From: CAJXQU01 sp965223825
GTDB taxonomy: Bacteria; Pseudomonadota; Gammaproteobacteria; CAJXQU01
Length of the DNA stretch: 64,000 nt
Reading direction: 5' to 3'
Assembly: GCA_965223825.1 (NCBI GenBank)
Contig: OZ245018.1
Coordinates: forward strand, 1,426,001-1,490,000
In this document: in pieces, positions 51,769 through 60,210 of the stretch
Numbering within the stretch: the stretch's first letter is position 1
How the letters are laid out: each line of letters starts with the position of its first letter
The notes under the pieces: model-generated
Databases searched by the model: none
Seen by the model: the letters and a program-made list of their open reading frames with translations, nothing else
Told to the model about the DNA's origin: nothing
Made by a program: the position numbers and the translations under genes

Positions 51769-52866
51769 ATGAGTATTGATTATCTTTCCCTCACTGCGCC
51801 AGGTGTTGCGGGCCTTAATCCTTATCAGCCAGGCAAGCCAGTCGATGAATTAGAGCGTGAATACGGTATTCGCGATGCGATCAAACTGGCATCGAATGAA
51901 AATCCTCTCGGCGTGGGTCACCTTGCGCAAGAAGCCATGCGTCGATGTATTGCAGACATCTCGCTCTATCCAGACGGTAATGGTTTTACCTTAAAAACAA
52001 CACTTGCGGAAAAGCTCGGTGTCAGCCGCAATATGATTACGCTCGGAAATGGATCTAGTGAAATTCTAGAGTTAGTTGCCCGTACGTTTGTGACGCCGGA
52101 AAACCAAGTACTTTTTTCTGAGCACGCGTTTGCCGTTTATCCGATCTTAACGCAGTCCATCGGTGCAGAAGCTCTCGTCACGCCTGCAAAAAATTGGGGA
52201 CATGATCTGGATGCGATGCAAGCGGCGATCACGGATCGTACACGGTTGGTTTTCGTGACTAATCCGAATAACCCGACCGGAACTTGGTTAACAAAATCAG
52301 AATTGCATCGATTTTTAAGTGCCGTGCCTGACCATGTCATTGTTGTTGTGGACGAAGCTTATTTTGAATACGTAACTGAAGCGGAATACCCGAATGCGAT
52401 CGAATGGTTGGATGAATTTCCGAACATGATCGTGACGCGTACTTTTGCAAAAATTCATGGACTTGCTGGTTTGCGAATTGGTTACGGGATTTCACATCCA
52501 GCATTAGCTGATCTCCTCAACCGCGTACGGCAACCATTCAACTGTAATTCGATGGCGCTTGCAGCGGCAGAGGCGGCATTGCATGACGAAGCGCATGTTC
52601 AAAAAAGTATTGATGTTAATTCTGCTGGCATGGCGCAATTAACCGCTGCTTTTGATCGACTTGGACTACAGTTCATTCCATCTGTTGGGAATTTTATTTC
52701 CGTTGCATTCGAGAAGCCTGGAACAGAAGTCTATGAAGCATTGCTGAGAAAAGGCGTGATCATTCGACCAGTGGGTGTTTATGACATGCCCTATCATCTG
52801 CGTGCAACGATCGGAACAGAGGAACAAAATGCGCGTCTGATTTCTGCGCTGGAAGATATTCTTTAA
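51769..52866 (+). CDS. hisC: Histidinol-phosphate aminotransferase-type enzyme
   Basis: 365 residues of PLP aminotransferase class I/II: KLASNENPLGVG, FVTNPNNPTGTW, the aspartate in VVVDEAYFEY and the PLP lysine in TRTFAKIHGLAGLRIGYG. In this cluster, between pheA and tyrA, it is the second HisC copy seen in many gammaproteobacteria and probably transaminates aromatic keto acids as well as histidinol phosphate. Its stop overlaps the tyrA start by one base. Confidence 0.95.
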   Translation: MSIDYLSLTAPGVAGLNPYQPGKPVDELEREYGIRDAIKLASNENPLGVGHLAQEAMRRCIADISLYPDGNGFTLKTTLAEKLGVSRNMITLGNGSSEILELVARTFVTPENQVLFSEHAFAVYPILTQSIGAEALVTPAKNWGHDLDAMQAAITDRTRLVFVTNPNNPTGTWLTKSELHRFLSAVPDHVIVVVDEAYFEYVTEAEYPNAIEWLDEFPNMIVTRTFAKIHGLAGLRIGYGISHPALADLLNRVRQPFNCNSMALAAAEAALHDEAHVQKSIDVNSAGMAQLTAAFDRLGLQFIPSVGNFISVAFEKPGTEVYEALLRKGVIIRPVGVYDMPYHLRATIGTEEQNARLISALEDIL

Positions 52867-53774
52867 TGAGTATTAAACACCTTGCCGTGATTGGCATTGG
52901 GTTGATAGGTGGCTCACTTGCGCGCGCTTTAAAACGAGCAAATGTGTGTGATCGCGTCACCGGCTGTGCTTTGTCTGAAGACGAATGTTTGCGTGCCGTC
53001 GAGCTTGGCGTGATTGATGATTATCATCTTGATCCTGCAGAGGCAATAAAAGGTGCGGATTGTATCGTGATCGCAACACCCATTGGCGCCTATGAAGCGC
53101 TCTTCACTACTCTCCAACCAGTCTTGAACGATCAGGTTGTGATCACGGATGTCGGTAGTGTAAAAGGCGTGATCGTAGATCAGGCGCGTCAGCATTTAGG
53201 CCAACATTTTTCACAATTTGTACCTGGACACCCCATTGCGGGTACGGAAAAAAGTGGTGTGGAAGCGTCTTTCGCTGAATTGTTTGATCATCACCGCATC
53301 ATTCTCACGCCATTATCCGAAACCGATCCTCACGCACTCGAAAAAATTCGGAGAATGTGGATGCTTGCGGGTGCGTTAGTGGATGTGATGGAGGTTGAGC
53401 GGCACGATGAAGTGTTAGCTGCGACCAGTCATGTGCCTCACGTTCTTGCGTATTCATTAGTAAGCACCTTATCCGGTATGGAAGCATCGGGTGAAGTTTT
53501 TCGCTTTGCCGCAGGTGGTTTCGCTGATTTCACACGCATTGCCTCGAGTAGCCCTAAAATGTGGCATGACATCGTTTTTTCTAACAAAGAGGCCGTCATT
53601 CGGGTGCTTGAGAGTTATGAAGACTCGCTCGAAAGTTTAAAAAAAGCGTTGGAAACAGGTGACAGCGAAACCGTGATGGCCATGCTGACACAAGCAAAAA
53701 CAGCACGTGATTTGTTTGCCGATAATCGAATTAAACGCCATGTCAGCCCATCAACAGAAAAAGGAGAGGAATGA
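52866..53774 (+). CDS. tyrA: Prephenate/arogenate dehydrogenase
   Basis: 302 residues. N-terminal Rossmann motif IGIGLIGGSLARALK, catalytic VPGHPIAGTEKSGVEAS (His and Ser of the TyrA signature), and HDEVLAATSHVPHVLAYSLV. It oxidises prephenate (or arogenate) with NAD(P), toward tyrosine. It overlaps both neighbours (hisC and aroA), so the operon is tightly coupled. Confidence 0.96.
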   Translation: MSIKHLAVIGIGLIGGSLARALKRANVCDRVTGCALSEDECLRAVELGVIDDYHLDPAEAIKGADCIVIATPIGAYEALFTTLQPVLNDQVVITDVGSVKGVIVDQARQHLGQHFSQFVPGHPIAGTEKSGVEASFAELFDHHRIILTPLSETDPHALEKIRRMWMLAGALVDVMEVERHDEVLAATSHVPHVLAYSLVSTLSGMEASGEVFRFAAGGFADFTRIASSSPKMWHDIVFSNKEAVIRVLESYEDSLESLKKALETGDSETVMAMLTQAKTARDLFADNRIKRHVSPSTEKGEE

Positions 53775-55081
53775 TTACTCGCGCAGCTGAACTTCACGTC
53801 GCAGCCGGTGGTCGGTTAACCGGGAAAATTCAAATACCGGGGGATAAGTCCGTGTCACATCGCGCGATAATGCTTGGGGCGATCGCAGAAGGAACGACAC
53901 ACGTTAAAGGGTTTCTTGAAGCGGAAGATACGCTCGCGACTTTATCCGCATTTTCCGCGATGGGGGTCTCAACACAACGTCCAGCAACGGGAGAGGTGAT
54001 CATTCAAGGCCGTGGAAGAACGGGCCTTAAACGTCCTGAGGATAATTTGTATCTAGGAAACTCGGGTACGTCAATGCGCTTGATGAGCGGCTTGCTCTCT
54101 GGCCAGTCATTTAATTGTACGCTAACGGGCGATGAGTCGTTATCAAAACGTCCAATGTTACGCGTGACGGTTCCGTTAACAGAAATGGGCGCTGTGATCG
54201 CTTGTAAGGCGGACGGAACACCACCGGTACGTATTACTGGCAATCAAGCTTTGCAAGGCATTCGCTATGAATTACCGATGGCCAGTGCGCAAGTAAAATC
54301 CTGCGTGCTACTCGCGGGACTTTATGCTGAAGGTGAAACCTGTGTGATCGAAAAGGGCGTTTTGCGCGATCATACGGAACGGATGCTGGAGGGGTTTGGT
54401 TACGATATTTCTTACGGAAATGGCCAAGCCAGCTTGCAAGGTGGTGGTGAGTTAACCGGGCAAGCGATCGTTGTACCCGGTGATATTTCTTCTGCGGCGT
54501 TTTTCATTGTCGGTGCGAGTATCGCGCCCGGATCCGATCTGATAATTGAAAATGTCGGAATGAATCCAACACGTGATGGCGTCATTCAAATTTTGCGCTT
54601 AATGGGTGCGAATATTGAAATTTTGAATGAATACGTTGCTGGAGGTGAGCCGGTTGCTGATCTGCGCATTCAATCTGCTGATCTGCAGGGAATCGATATC
54701 CCTGTTGAACTGGTCCCATTGGCGATAGACGAATTCCCCGCAATTTTTGTTGCTGCCGCCTGTGCGCAGGGTGAAACGACCTTGCGAGGGGCTGAAGAGA
54801 TGCGCGTCAAAGAAAGTGATCGGATTGCCGTGATGCACGAAGGACTCGTCGCGTTGGGAATCGATGCAGAAGCATTACCCGACGGTATGCAAATTCGCGG
54901 TGGACAATTTAACTCTGGCGCAATTGAAAGTCATGGAGATCATCGAATTGCGATGGCGTTTGCTATGGCAGCATTACGTGCTAAGGGTGAAATCGAATTA
55001 CGCGATTGTCTTAATATCAGTACCTCCTTTCCAGAATTTCAAGGGTTGGCACAAGCCTGCGGTTTGAAAATTTCAGCTTGA
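53771..55081 (+). CDS. aroA: 3-phosphoshikimate 1-carboxyvinyltransferase (EPSP synthase)
   Basis: 436 residues. PGDKSVSHRAIMLGAIAEG, LYLGNSGTSMRLMSGLLSGQ, SLSKRPMLRV, and the C-terminal RVKESDRIAVMHEGL with GDHRIAMAFAMAAL define the enzyme. The LGNSGT...G96-equivalent region looks like the class II-type (NSGTSMR) rather than plant-type NAGTAMR, so intrinsic glyphosate tolerance is possible but not shown. It overlaps tyrA by 4 bp. Confidence 0.97.
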   Translation: MITRAAELHVAAGGRLTGKIQIPGDKSVSHRAIMLGAIAEGTTHVKGFLEAEDTLATLSAFSAMGVSTQRPATGEVIIQGRGRTGLKRPEDNLYLGNSGTSMRLMSGLLSGQSFNCTLTGDESLSKRPMLRVTVPLTEMGAVIACKADGTPPVRITGNQALQGIRYELPMASAQVKSCVLLAGLYAEGETCVIEKGVLRDHTERMLEGFGYDISYGNGQASLQGGGELTGQAIVVPGDISSAAFFIVGASIAPGSDLIIENVGMNPTRDGVIQILRLMGANIEILNEYVAGGEPVADLRIQSADLQGIDIPVELVPLAIDEFPAIFVAAACAQGETTLRGAEEMRVKESDRIAVMHEGLVALGIDAEALPDGMQIRGGQFNSGAIESHGDHRIAMAFAMAALRAKGEIELRDCLNISTSFPEFQGLAQACGLKISA

Positions 55082-55085
55082 TTTT

Positions 55086-55766
55086 ATGATGTCTATACCA
55101 GTCATTACTGTTGACGGGCCAAGCGGGACGGGCAAAGGCACACTTTGCGGACGTGTCGCGTATTCACTTGGTTGGAATTTGTTAGATAGCGGAGCGCTTT
55201 ATCGTGTTTTAGGGCATGCGGCGCAGCGAGATCACATTTCATTTGAGAATACCGAAGCATTAGTCGCAGCCGCGCATGACCTCGATCTTGCATTCGTGCA
55301 GACCGGTGATTGGATTGAAGTCCGTTTAAATGGTCAAGACATCTCATCCGAAATTCGTACTGAAACTGCGGGAAATTCGGCGTCTAAAGTTGCGGCTATT
55401 CCTGCTGTCAGAGATGCACTATTCAATAGACAATTAGCTTTTCAGAAAGCGCCGGGGTTAGTCGCTGATGGACGCGACATGGGAACGGTCGTTTTTCCAA
55501 ACGCAGAGTTAAAAATTTATTTAACAGCGAGCGCTGATGTACGAGCGCAAAGACGCTATAAGCAGTTGAAACAGAAGGGAATTGATGCTAATCTCGCGCA
55601 CCTTCTGAATGAAATTGCCGAACGAGATCAGCGAGATGCTGGCCGGGAGGTAGCACCACTCAAGCCTGCTGAGGATGCAATCCTCATCGACACAAGTGAT
55701 TTGACGATTGATCAGGTCACACAAAAAGTGCTCATGCTTGCAGAGAAGAAATTTGATCTAACTTAA
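55086..55766 (+). CDS. cmk: Cytidylate kinase
   Basis: 226 residues. P-loop VDGPSGTGKGTLCGRV, LDSGALYRVLGHAAQRD, IRTETAGNSASKVAAIPAVR, LVADGRDMGTVVFPNAELKI and DQRDAGREVAPLKPAEDAI are the CMP kinase signatures. It phosphorylates CMP and dCMP. Two adjacent ATGs (55086 and 55089) are possible starts. It is the usual neighbour of rpsA. Confidence 0.97.
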   Translation: MMSIPVITVDGPSGTGKGTLCGRVAYSLGWNLLDSGALYRVLGHAAQRDHISFENTEALVAAAHDLDLAFVQTGDWIEVRLNGQDISSEIRTETAGNSASKVAAIPAVRDALFNRQLAFQKAPGLVADGRDMGTVVFPNAELKIYLTASADVRAQRRYKQLKQKGIDANLAHLLNEIAERDQRDAGREVAPLKPAEDAILIDTSDLTIDQVTQKVLMLAEKKFDLT

Positions 55767-55886
55767 GAGATCAAGCAACAAGGTGGGCTTAACACTGTGC
55801 CAATGCAGGTTGAGCCTGACGATTAACATTTAACGCAGTTAAGCGATGGGTCGGGTGCCTTAACCTGATCTGGAGTCAAAATTATC

Positions 55887-57557
55887 ATGTCCGAAAGTTT
55901 CGCGGAGTTATTCGAACAAAGTCAAGTTGAAGTAAATATGGCGCCAGGGGCAATTGTCACTGGTACTGTTGTTGAAATCGGCCCGAAGGTGGTTGTGATC
56001 AACGCAGGCCTCAAATCTGAGGGAATGATCCCAACTGAACAATTTCATAACGAGAAAGGCGAGTTAGAAGTTGCTGTTGGTGATGAAGTCGATGTTGCAT
56101 TGGAAGCGATTGAAGATGGTTACGGTGCAACGCGTTTATCCCGCGAAAAAGCCAAACGTGCGACAGCTTGGATTAAGCTCGAAAAAGCACAAGAAGAGAA
56201 CGAAACAGTTATCGGTATTATTACGGATAAAGTTAAAGGCGGTTTCACGGTCGATATCGAAACGATCCGTGCCTTCTTACCGGGTTCACTGGTTGATGTA
56301 AGACCAGTTCGAGATACCAGCTATCTTGAAGGTAAACCACTAGAATTCAAAGTGATTAAAGTTGATCAAAAACGGAATAACGTTGTTGTATCACGTCGTG
56401 CTGTCGTTGAGAGTGAAAACTCGGCAGACCGCGAAGAGCTGTTGGAAAGTTTGGAAGAAGGACTGACTTTAAAAGGTTTGGTCAAAAACCTGACCGATTA
56501 CGGTGCGTTCGTCGACCTTGGCGGCATCGACGGTCTCTTACACATCACAGACATGGCATGGAAACGTGTAACGCATCCAAGCGAAGTGGTTGCGATCGGT
56601 GATGAAATTGATGTGAAAATCCTTAAGTTCGATAAGGAAAAATCACGTGTCTCACTCGGCCTGAAACAACTGGGTGAAGATCCATGGGTTGATATCTCAC
56701 GCCGTTATCCAGAAGGGCATCGTTTATTCGGTAAAGTAACGAACCTTGCTGATTACGGTTGCTTCGTTGAGATCGAAGAAGGTGTTGAAGGTCTTGTTCA
56801 CGTTTCTGAAATGGATTGGACGAATAAGAACGTACATCCATCGAAACTGGTTCACCTTGGCCAGGAAGTCGAAGTCATGGTTCTTGACATCGATGAAGAA
56901 CGCCGTCGTATTTCATTAGGCATGAAACAATGTCAATCAAACCCTTGGGATGAGTTCGCAGCAACACACACACGTGGTGATAAAGTGGCTGGCCAAATCA
57001 AATCAATCACTGATTTCGGTATTTTCATTGGTCTCGACGGTGGTATTGATGGCCTAGTGCATTTATCTGATATTGCTTGGAATGATACTGGTGAAGAAAT
57101 CGCCCGTAGTTACAACAAAGGTGATGAGCTGGAAACAGTTATCCTTGCCATTGATGCAGAGCGCGAGCGTATCTCATTAGGGATTAAACAACTTGATGGC
57201 GACCCCGTCAGTGATTACCTGAATGGCAATCCAAAAGGCACTGTCGTCACAGGTAAAGTTGTTTCTGTTGACGCACGTGGTGTTGAAGTTGAATTAACGG
57301 AAGGTGTTGTTGCTTACATGCGCGCTTCTGAGATCTCTACTGATCCCGTTGATGATGCACGTAAAGTCATGAAAGAAGGTGATGACGTTGAAGCGATGCT
57401 GATCGGTGTTGATCGTAAGAAACGATCAATCAACCTGTCTGTTCGTGCCAAAGACAGTGAAGATGAAGCGCAAGCAATCAAAGATTACAGTGCAACATCA
57501 GAAACTGGTGGTACAACACTGGGTGATCTTCTGAAAGAACAGCTTGATAACAAGTAA
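55887..57557 (+). CDS. rpsA: 30S ribosomal protein S1
   Basis: 556 residues with six S1 OB-fold repeats (for example GLVKNLTDYGAFVDLGGIDG, GKVTNLADYGCFVEIEEGVE, GQIKSITDFGIFIGLDGGID). It binds mRNA and enables initiation on structured leaders. Its 120-bp leader (55767-55886) is typical of an autoregulated S1 mRNA; a hairpin follows the gene. Confidence 0.98.
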   Translation: MSESFAELFEQSQVEVNMAPGAIVTGTVVEIGPKVVVINAGLKSEGMIPTEQFHNEKGELEVAVGDEVDVALEAIEDGYGATRLSREKAKRATAWIKLEKAQEENETVIGIITDKVKGGFTVDIETIRAFLPGSLVDVRPVRDTSYLEGKPLEFKVIKVDQKRNNVVVSRRAVVESENSADREELLESLEEGLTLKGLVKNLTDYGAFVDLGGIDGLLHITDMAWKRVTHPSEVVAIGDEIDVKILKFDKEKSRVSLGLKQLGEDPWVDISRRYPEGHRLFGKVTNLADYGCFVEIEEGVEGLVHVSEMDWTNKNVHPSKLVHLGQEVEVMVLDIDEERRRISLGMKQCQSNPWDEFAATHTRGDKVAGQIKSITDFGIFIGLDGGIDGLVHLSDIAWNDTGEEIARSYNKGDELETVILAIDAERERISLGIKQLDGDPVSDYLNGNPKGTVVTGKVVSVDARGVEVELTEGVVAYMRASEISTDPVDDARKVMKEGDDVEAMLIGVDRKKRSINLSVRAKDSEDEAQAIKDYSATSETGGTTLGDLLKEQLDNK

Positions 57558-57566
57558 TGTTCGTAT

Positions 57567-57605
57567 ACAGGCGTCAGTGGTTTTTCACTGACGCCTGTTC
57601 ATTGT
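57567..57605 (+). terminator. Hairpin after rpsA
   Basis: A perfect 13-bp stem (57567-57579 with 57586-57598) around GTTTTT. The T run behind it is weak, so it may be a processing or partial termination site before ihfB. Confidence 0.65.
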
Positions 57606-57650
57606 TGAGTCACTCAATGTATTTTTAACCATCCGATATATATAAAAAGA

Positions 57651-57938
57651 ATGACTAAATCAGAACTGATCGATTTGTTGGCAACGAAACAGCCACAACT
57701 CAAATACAGCGATGTCGAGCTTGCCGTAAAGACCATGCTCGAACAAATGTCACATACGTTAGCGACAGGCGATAGAATAGAAATCCGAGGTTTTGGGAGT
57801 TTCTCTTTGCACTACCGGCCACCACGTATGGGGCGAAACCCTAAATCTGGTGACCAAGTCTCATTGCCCGGAAAATATGTTCCACATTTTAAACCTGGTA
57901 AAGAGCTACGCGAGCGCGTTAACGAATCAGAATCTTAA
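57651..57938 (+). CDS. ihfB: Integration host factor beta subunit
   Basis: 95 residues: MTKSELIDLLATKQPQLKYS and the DNA-bending arm signature GFGSFSLHYRPPRMGRNPKS followed by GDQVSLPGKYVPHFKPGKEL. It pairs with IhfA to bend DNA. The position after rpsA is conserved in gammaproteobacteria. Confidence 0.97.
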   Translation: MTKSELIDLLATKQPQLKYSDVELAVKTMLEQMSHTLATGDRIEIRGFGSFSLHYRPPRMGRNPKSGDQVSLPGKYVPHFKPGKELRERVNESES

Positions 57939-58030
57939 TGTACAAATTTCAGGGGACTGGATCGTGACCTGCTCTCTGTCAGCAGGTATGATCCAGCTCT
58001 CTGGATTACGTATTTTTTAGGGGAAGTCGG

Positions 58031-58324
58031 GTGATCGGTTTTATCAAATTTCTATTTATTCTTTTCATCGTTGTTATTGGTTTAGCCTTCCATGTCAGGA
58101 ATGACCAACTTGTCACGTTGGATTACTACCTCGGCTCTGTTGAGGTTAGTTTATCGATCATCGTTATCTCAGCCATGCTCATTGGCGCATTTCTCGGCAT
58201 ACTCACCAGTCTTGGTATTATCCTGCCCCTTAAACGTGAAAAGAGCCGCTTAAATAAACAAGTAAAGACTGCTGAAAAAGAGGTAGAGAACCTACGATCA
58301 CTGCCGTTGCAGGATGCTGATTAA
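58031..58324 (+). CDS. lapA: LapA (DUF1049) inner-membrane protein, GTG start
   Basis: 97 residues with two membrane helices (FIKFLFILFIVVIGLAFHVR; SIIVISAMLIGAFLGILTSL) and a basic coiled tail. GTG at 58031 is preceded by AGGGGAAG. LapA works with LapB in controlling LPS synthesis through FtsH/LpxC. Its 3' end overlaps lapB by 11 bp. Confidence 0.93.
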   Translation: MIGFIKFLFILFIVVIGLAFHVRNDQLVTLDYYLGSVEVSLSIIVISAMLIGAFLGILTSLGIILPLKREKSRLNKQVKTAEKEVENLRSLPLQDAD

Positions 58325-59480
58325 GACAGCATATGATCTGATCTGGTTTCTACTACCTATCGCAGCATTCAGCGGTTGGTACGTAGCGCAGCGTCAAAAA
58401 AACACGCAGAGCGATGCCAGAAAAGAATCGATTACGCCAGCCTACCTACAAGGTTTGCGTTACATCATTAATGATCAACCCGATAAAGCCATCGAAGTGT
58501 TCACGAAACTACTCGAGGCAGACAGTGAGACCGTTGAAATTCATATCGCTTTAGGGAATCTCTTCCGTCGTCGTGGCGAGGTTGATCGTGCCATCAAGAT
58601 CCATCAAAACCTAATCGCACGTTCTTCACTGGGCCATGAATTACGATCACAAGCGTTACTCGAACTTGCCATTGATTATTATCGCGCTGGTTTGCTCGAT
58701 CGTGCTGAAAGTTTATTCACGGATCTGTTAGATTCTCCTTTTAAATCCCGCGCAACGTCCTATCTTGTTGAGATATATCAAGAAGAGAAAGATTGGCCAA
58801 AAGCGATCAGTATGTTGCGATCGCTTGAGCAGATTTCAAAAGAAAGTCGTCATCAGCAAATTGCGCATTACTATTGTCGCGTTGCTGAAGAGTACCTAGC
58901 GAAAAACGATCTTGAAGCAGCCGAAGAATCTGTCAACCAAGCACTGCAAGTGGATAAGCATTCTGCACATGCGTTGATCTTGAGTGGGCGTATTTTGCGC
59001 TTACAGAAAGAATATAAACTTGCGTTGAGTACTTTTAAACAACTCCATAAACGGTCACCGGAATTTCTTGGTGAGGTACTCACTGACATTCGCCAGTGTT
59101 ATGACGAGTTAGGCAGTCCGGATAAATTCCGATCGTTTTTAGAAAAACTCTCTAATGAGCAATCCTCCACCTCGCAAAAGCTTGCACTTTCCGCAGAATT
59201 GAAAGAGTCCGGTGGGGTGGAAGTTGCAACGAATTATTTATTGGAACAAGGTTTAAGCACGCCTTCTGTGCAAATTCTCCAACGAATATTGCATATGTCT
59301 GCTGATGATCTTAAGACCCTAAACCAAGAAAAATTACACAAGTTCGTGAATATTGCAGACGAACTAGTGAAAAGAAAATACGCCTACCAATGCAGCTATT
59401 GCGGTTATCAGGCTCACACAAACTACTGGCAATGTCCGGGCTGTAAGCACTGGGACTCAGTTAAACCAAATCAGGAATAA
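58314..59480 (+). CDS. lapB: LapB (YciM), LPS assembly regulator
   Basis: 388 residues. An N-terminal membrane anchor (TAYDLIWFLLPIAAFSGWYV) is followed by TPR repeats (residues ~45-330) and a C-terminal rubredoxin-like zinc ribbon with CSYCGYQ and WQCPGCKHWD. It recruits FtsH to degrade LpxC. All four metal cysteines are present and the length is normal. Confidence 0.96.
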   Translation: MLIKTAYDLIWFLLPIAAFSGWYVAQRQKNTQSDARKESITPAYLQGLRYIINDQPDKAIEVFTKLLEADSETVEIHIALGNLFRRRGEVDRAIKIHQNLIARSSLGHELRSQALLELAIDYYRAGLLDRAESLFTDLLDSPFKSRATSYLVEIYQEEKDWPKAISMLRSLEQISKESRHQQIAHYYCRVAEEYLAKNDLEAAEESVNQALQVDKHSAHALILSGRILRLQKEYKLALSTFKQLHKRSPEFLGEVLTDIRQCYDELGSPDKFRSFLEKLSNEQSSTSQKLALSAELKESGGVEVATNYLLEQGLSTPSVQILQRILHMSADDLKTLNQEKLHKFVNIADELVKRKYAYQCSYCGYQAHTNYWQCPGCKHWDSVKPNQE

Positions 59481-59483
59481 AAG

Positions 59484-60170
59484 ATGTCAAAAGTCATTGT
59501 TGCGCTCGATTTCAACTCGATGGGCGATGCGCTTGGTTTCGCTCTGCAACTCAACCCAGAACAATGCCGTTTAAAAGTCGGTAAAGAATTATTTACAGCA
59601 GCAGGACCAAAGTTAGTCGAACGTTTTGTAGGAATGGGGTTCGATGTATTTCTAGATCTGAAATTTCATGACATTCCGAACACGGTCGCAAAAGCGTGTC
59701 AAACCGCTGCTGAACTCGGTGTATGGATGGTCAACGTGCATGCTAGCGGTGGACGAAAAATGATGGAGGCGGCGCGCGAAAGTCTGTCAAAATATGAAAA
59801 ACAACCCTTGCTAATCGGCGTCACGGTCCTAACCAGCATGGGACAAGATGACTTGAATGAAATCGGCTTGATCGGCACACCCGAAGCGGCGGTGAAACGC
59901 CTCGCGCAACTTGCACAAAGTGCGGGATTGGATGGAGTAGTTTGTTCTGCACTCGAAGCACCGGTTTTAAAAGCAGCTTGCGGCAAAGACTTTAAATTGA
60001 TCACGCCTGGTGTGCGTCCTGCAGGATCCACGCAGGATGATCAAACGCGTATTATGACGCCGGAAAAAGCCGTCGCGAATGGGGCAGATTATTTAGTAAT
60101 TGGTCGCCCGATAACACAAGCGGCTGATCCTGTTGCCGCATTGGCTGCGATTAACGAATCGTTAGTCTAA
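59484..60170 (+). CDS. pyrF: Orotidine 5'-phosphate decarboxylase
   Basis: 228 residues. The catalytic FLDLKFHDIPNTV (D-x-K-x2-D) and the phosphate-binding VIGRPITQAADPVAA are intact, with TPGVRPAGSTQDDQTRIMTP. It makes UMP from OMP. It follows lapB by 3 bp, the usual gammaproteobacterial order. Confidence 0.97.
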   Translation: MSKVIVALDFNSMGDALGFALQLNPEQCRLKVGKELFTAAGPKLVERFVGMGFDVFLDLKFHDIPNTVAKACQTAAELGVWMVNVHASGGRKMMEAARESLSKYEKQPLLIGVTVLTSMGQDDLNEIGLIGTPEAAVKRLAQLAQSAGLDGVVCSALEAPVLKAACGKDFKLITPGVRPAGSTQDDQTRIMTPEKAVANGADYLVIGRPITQAADPVAALAAINESLV

Positions 60171-60210
60171 TTTACCGTCGGAATGAGTAAAAAGCAGTCG
60201 TGGTTTTTTT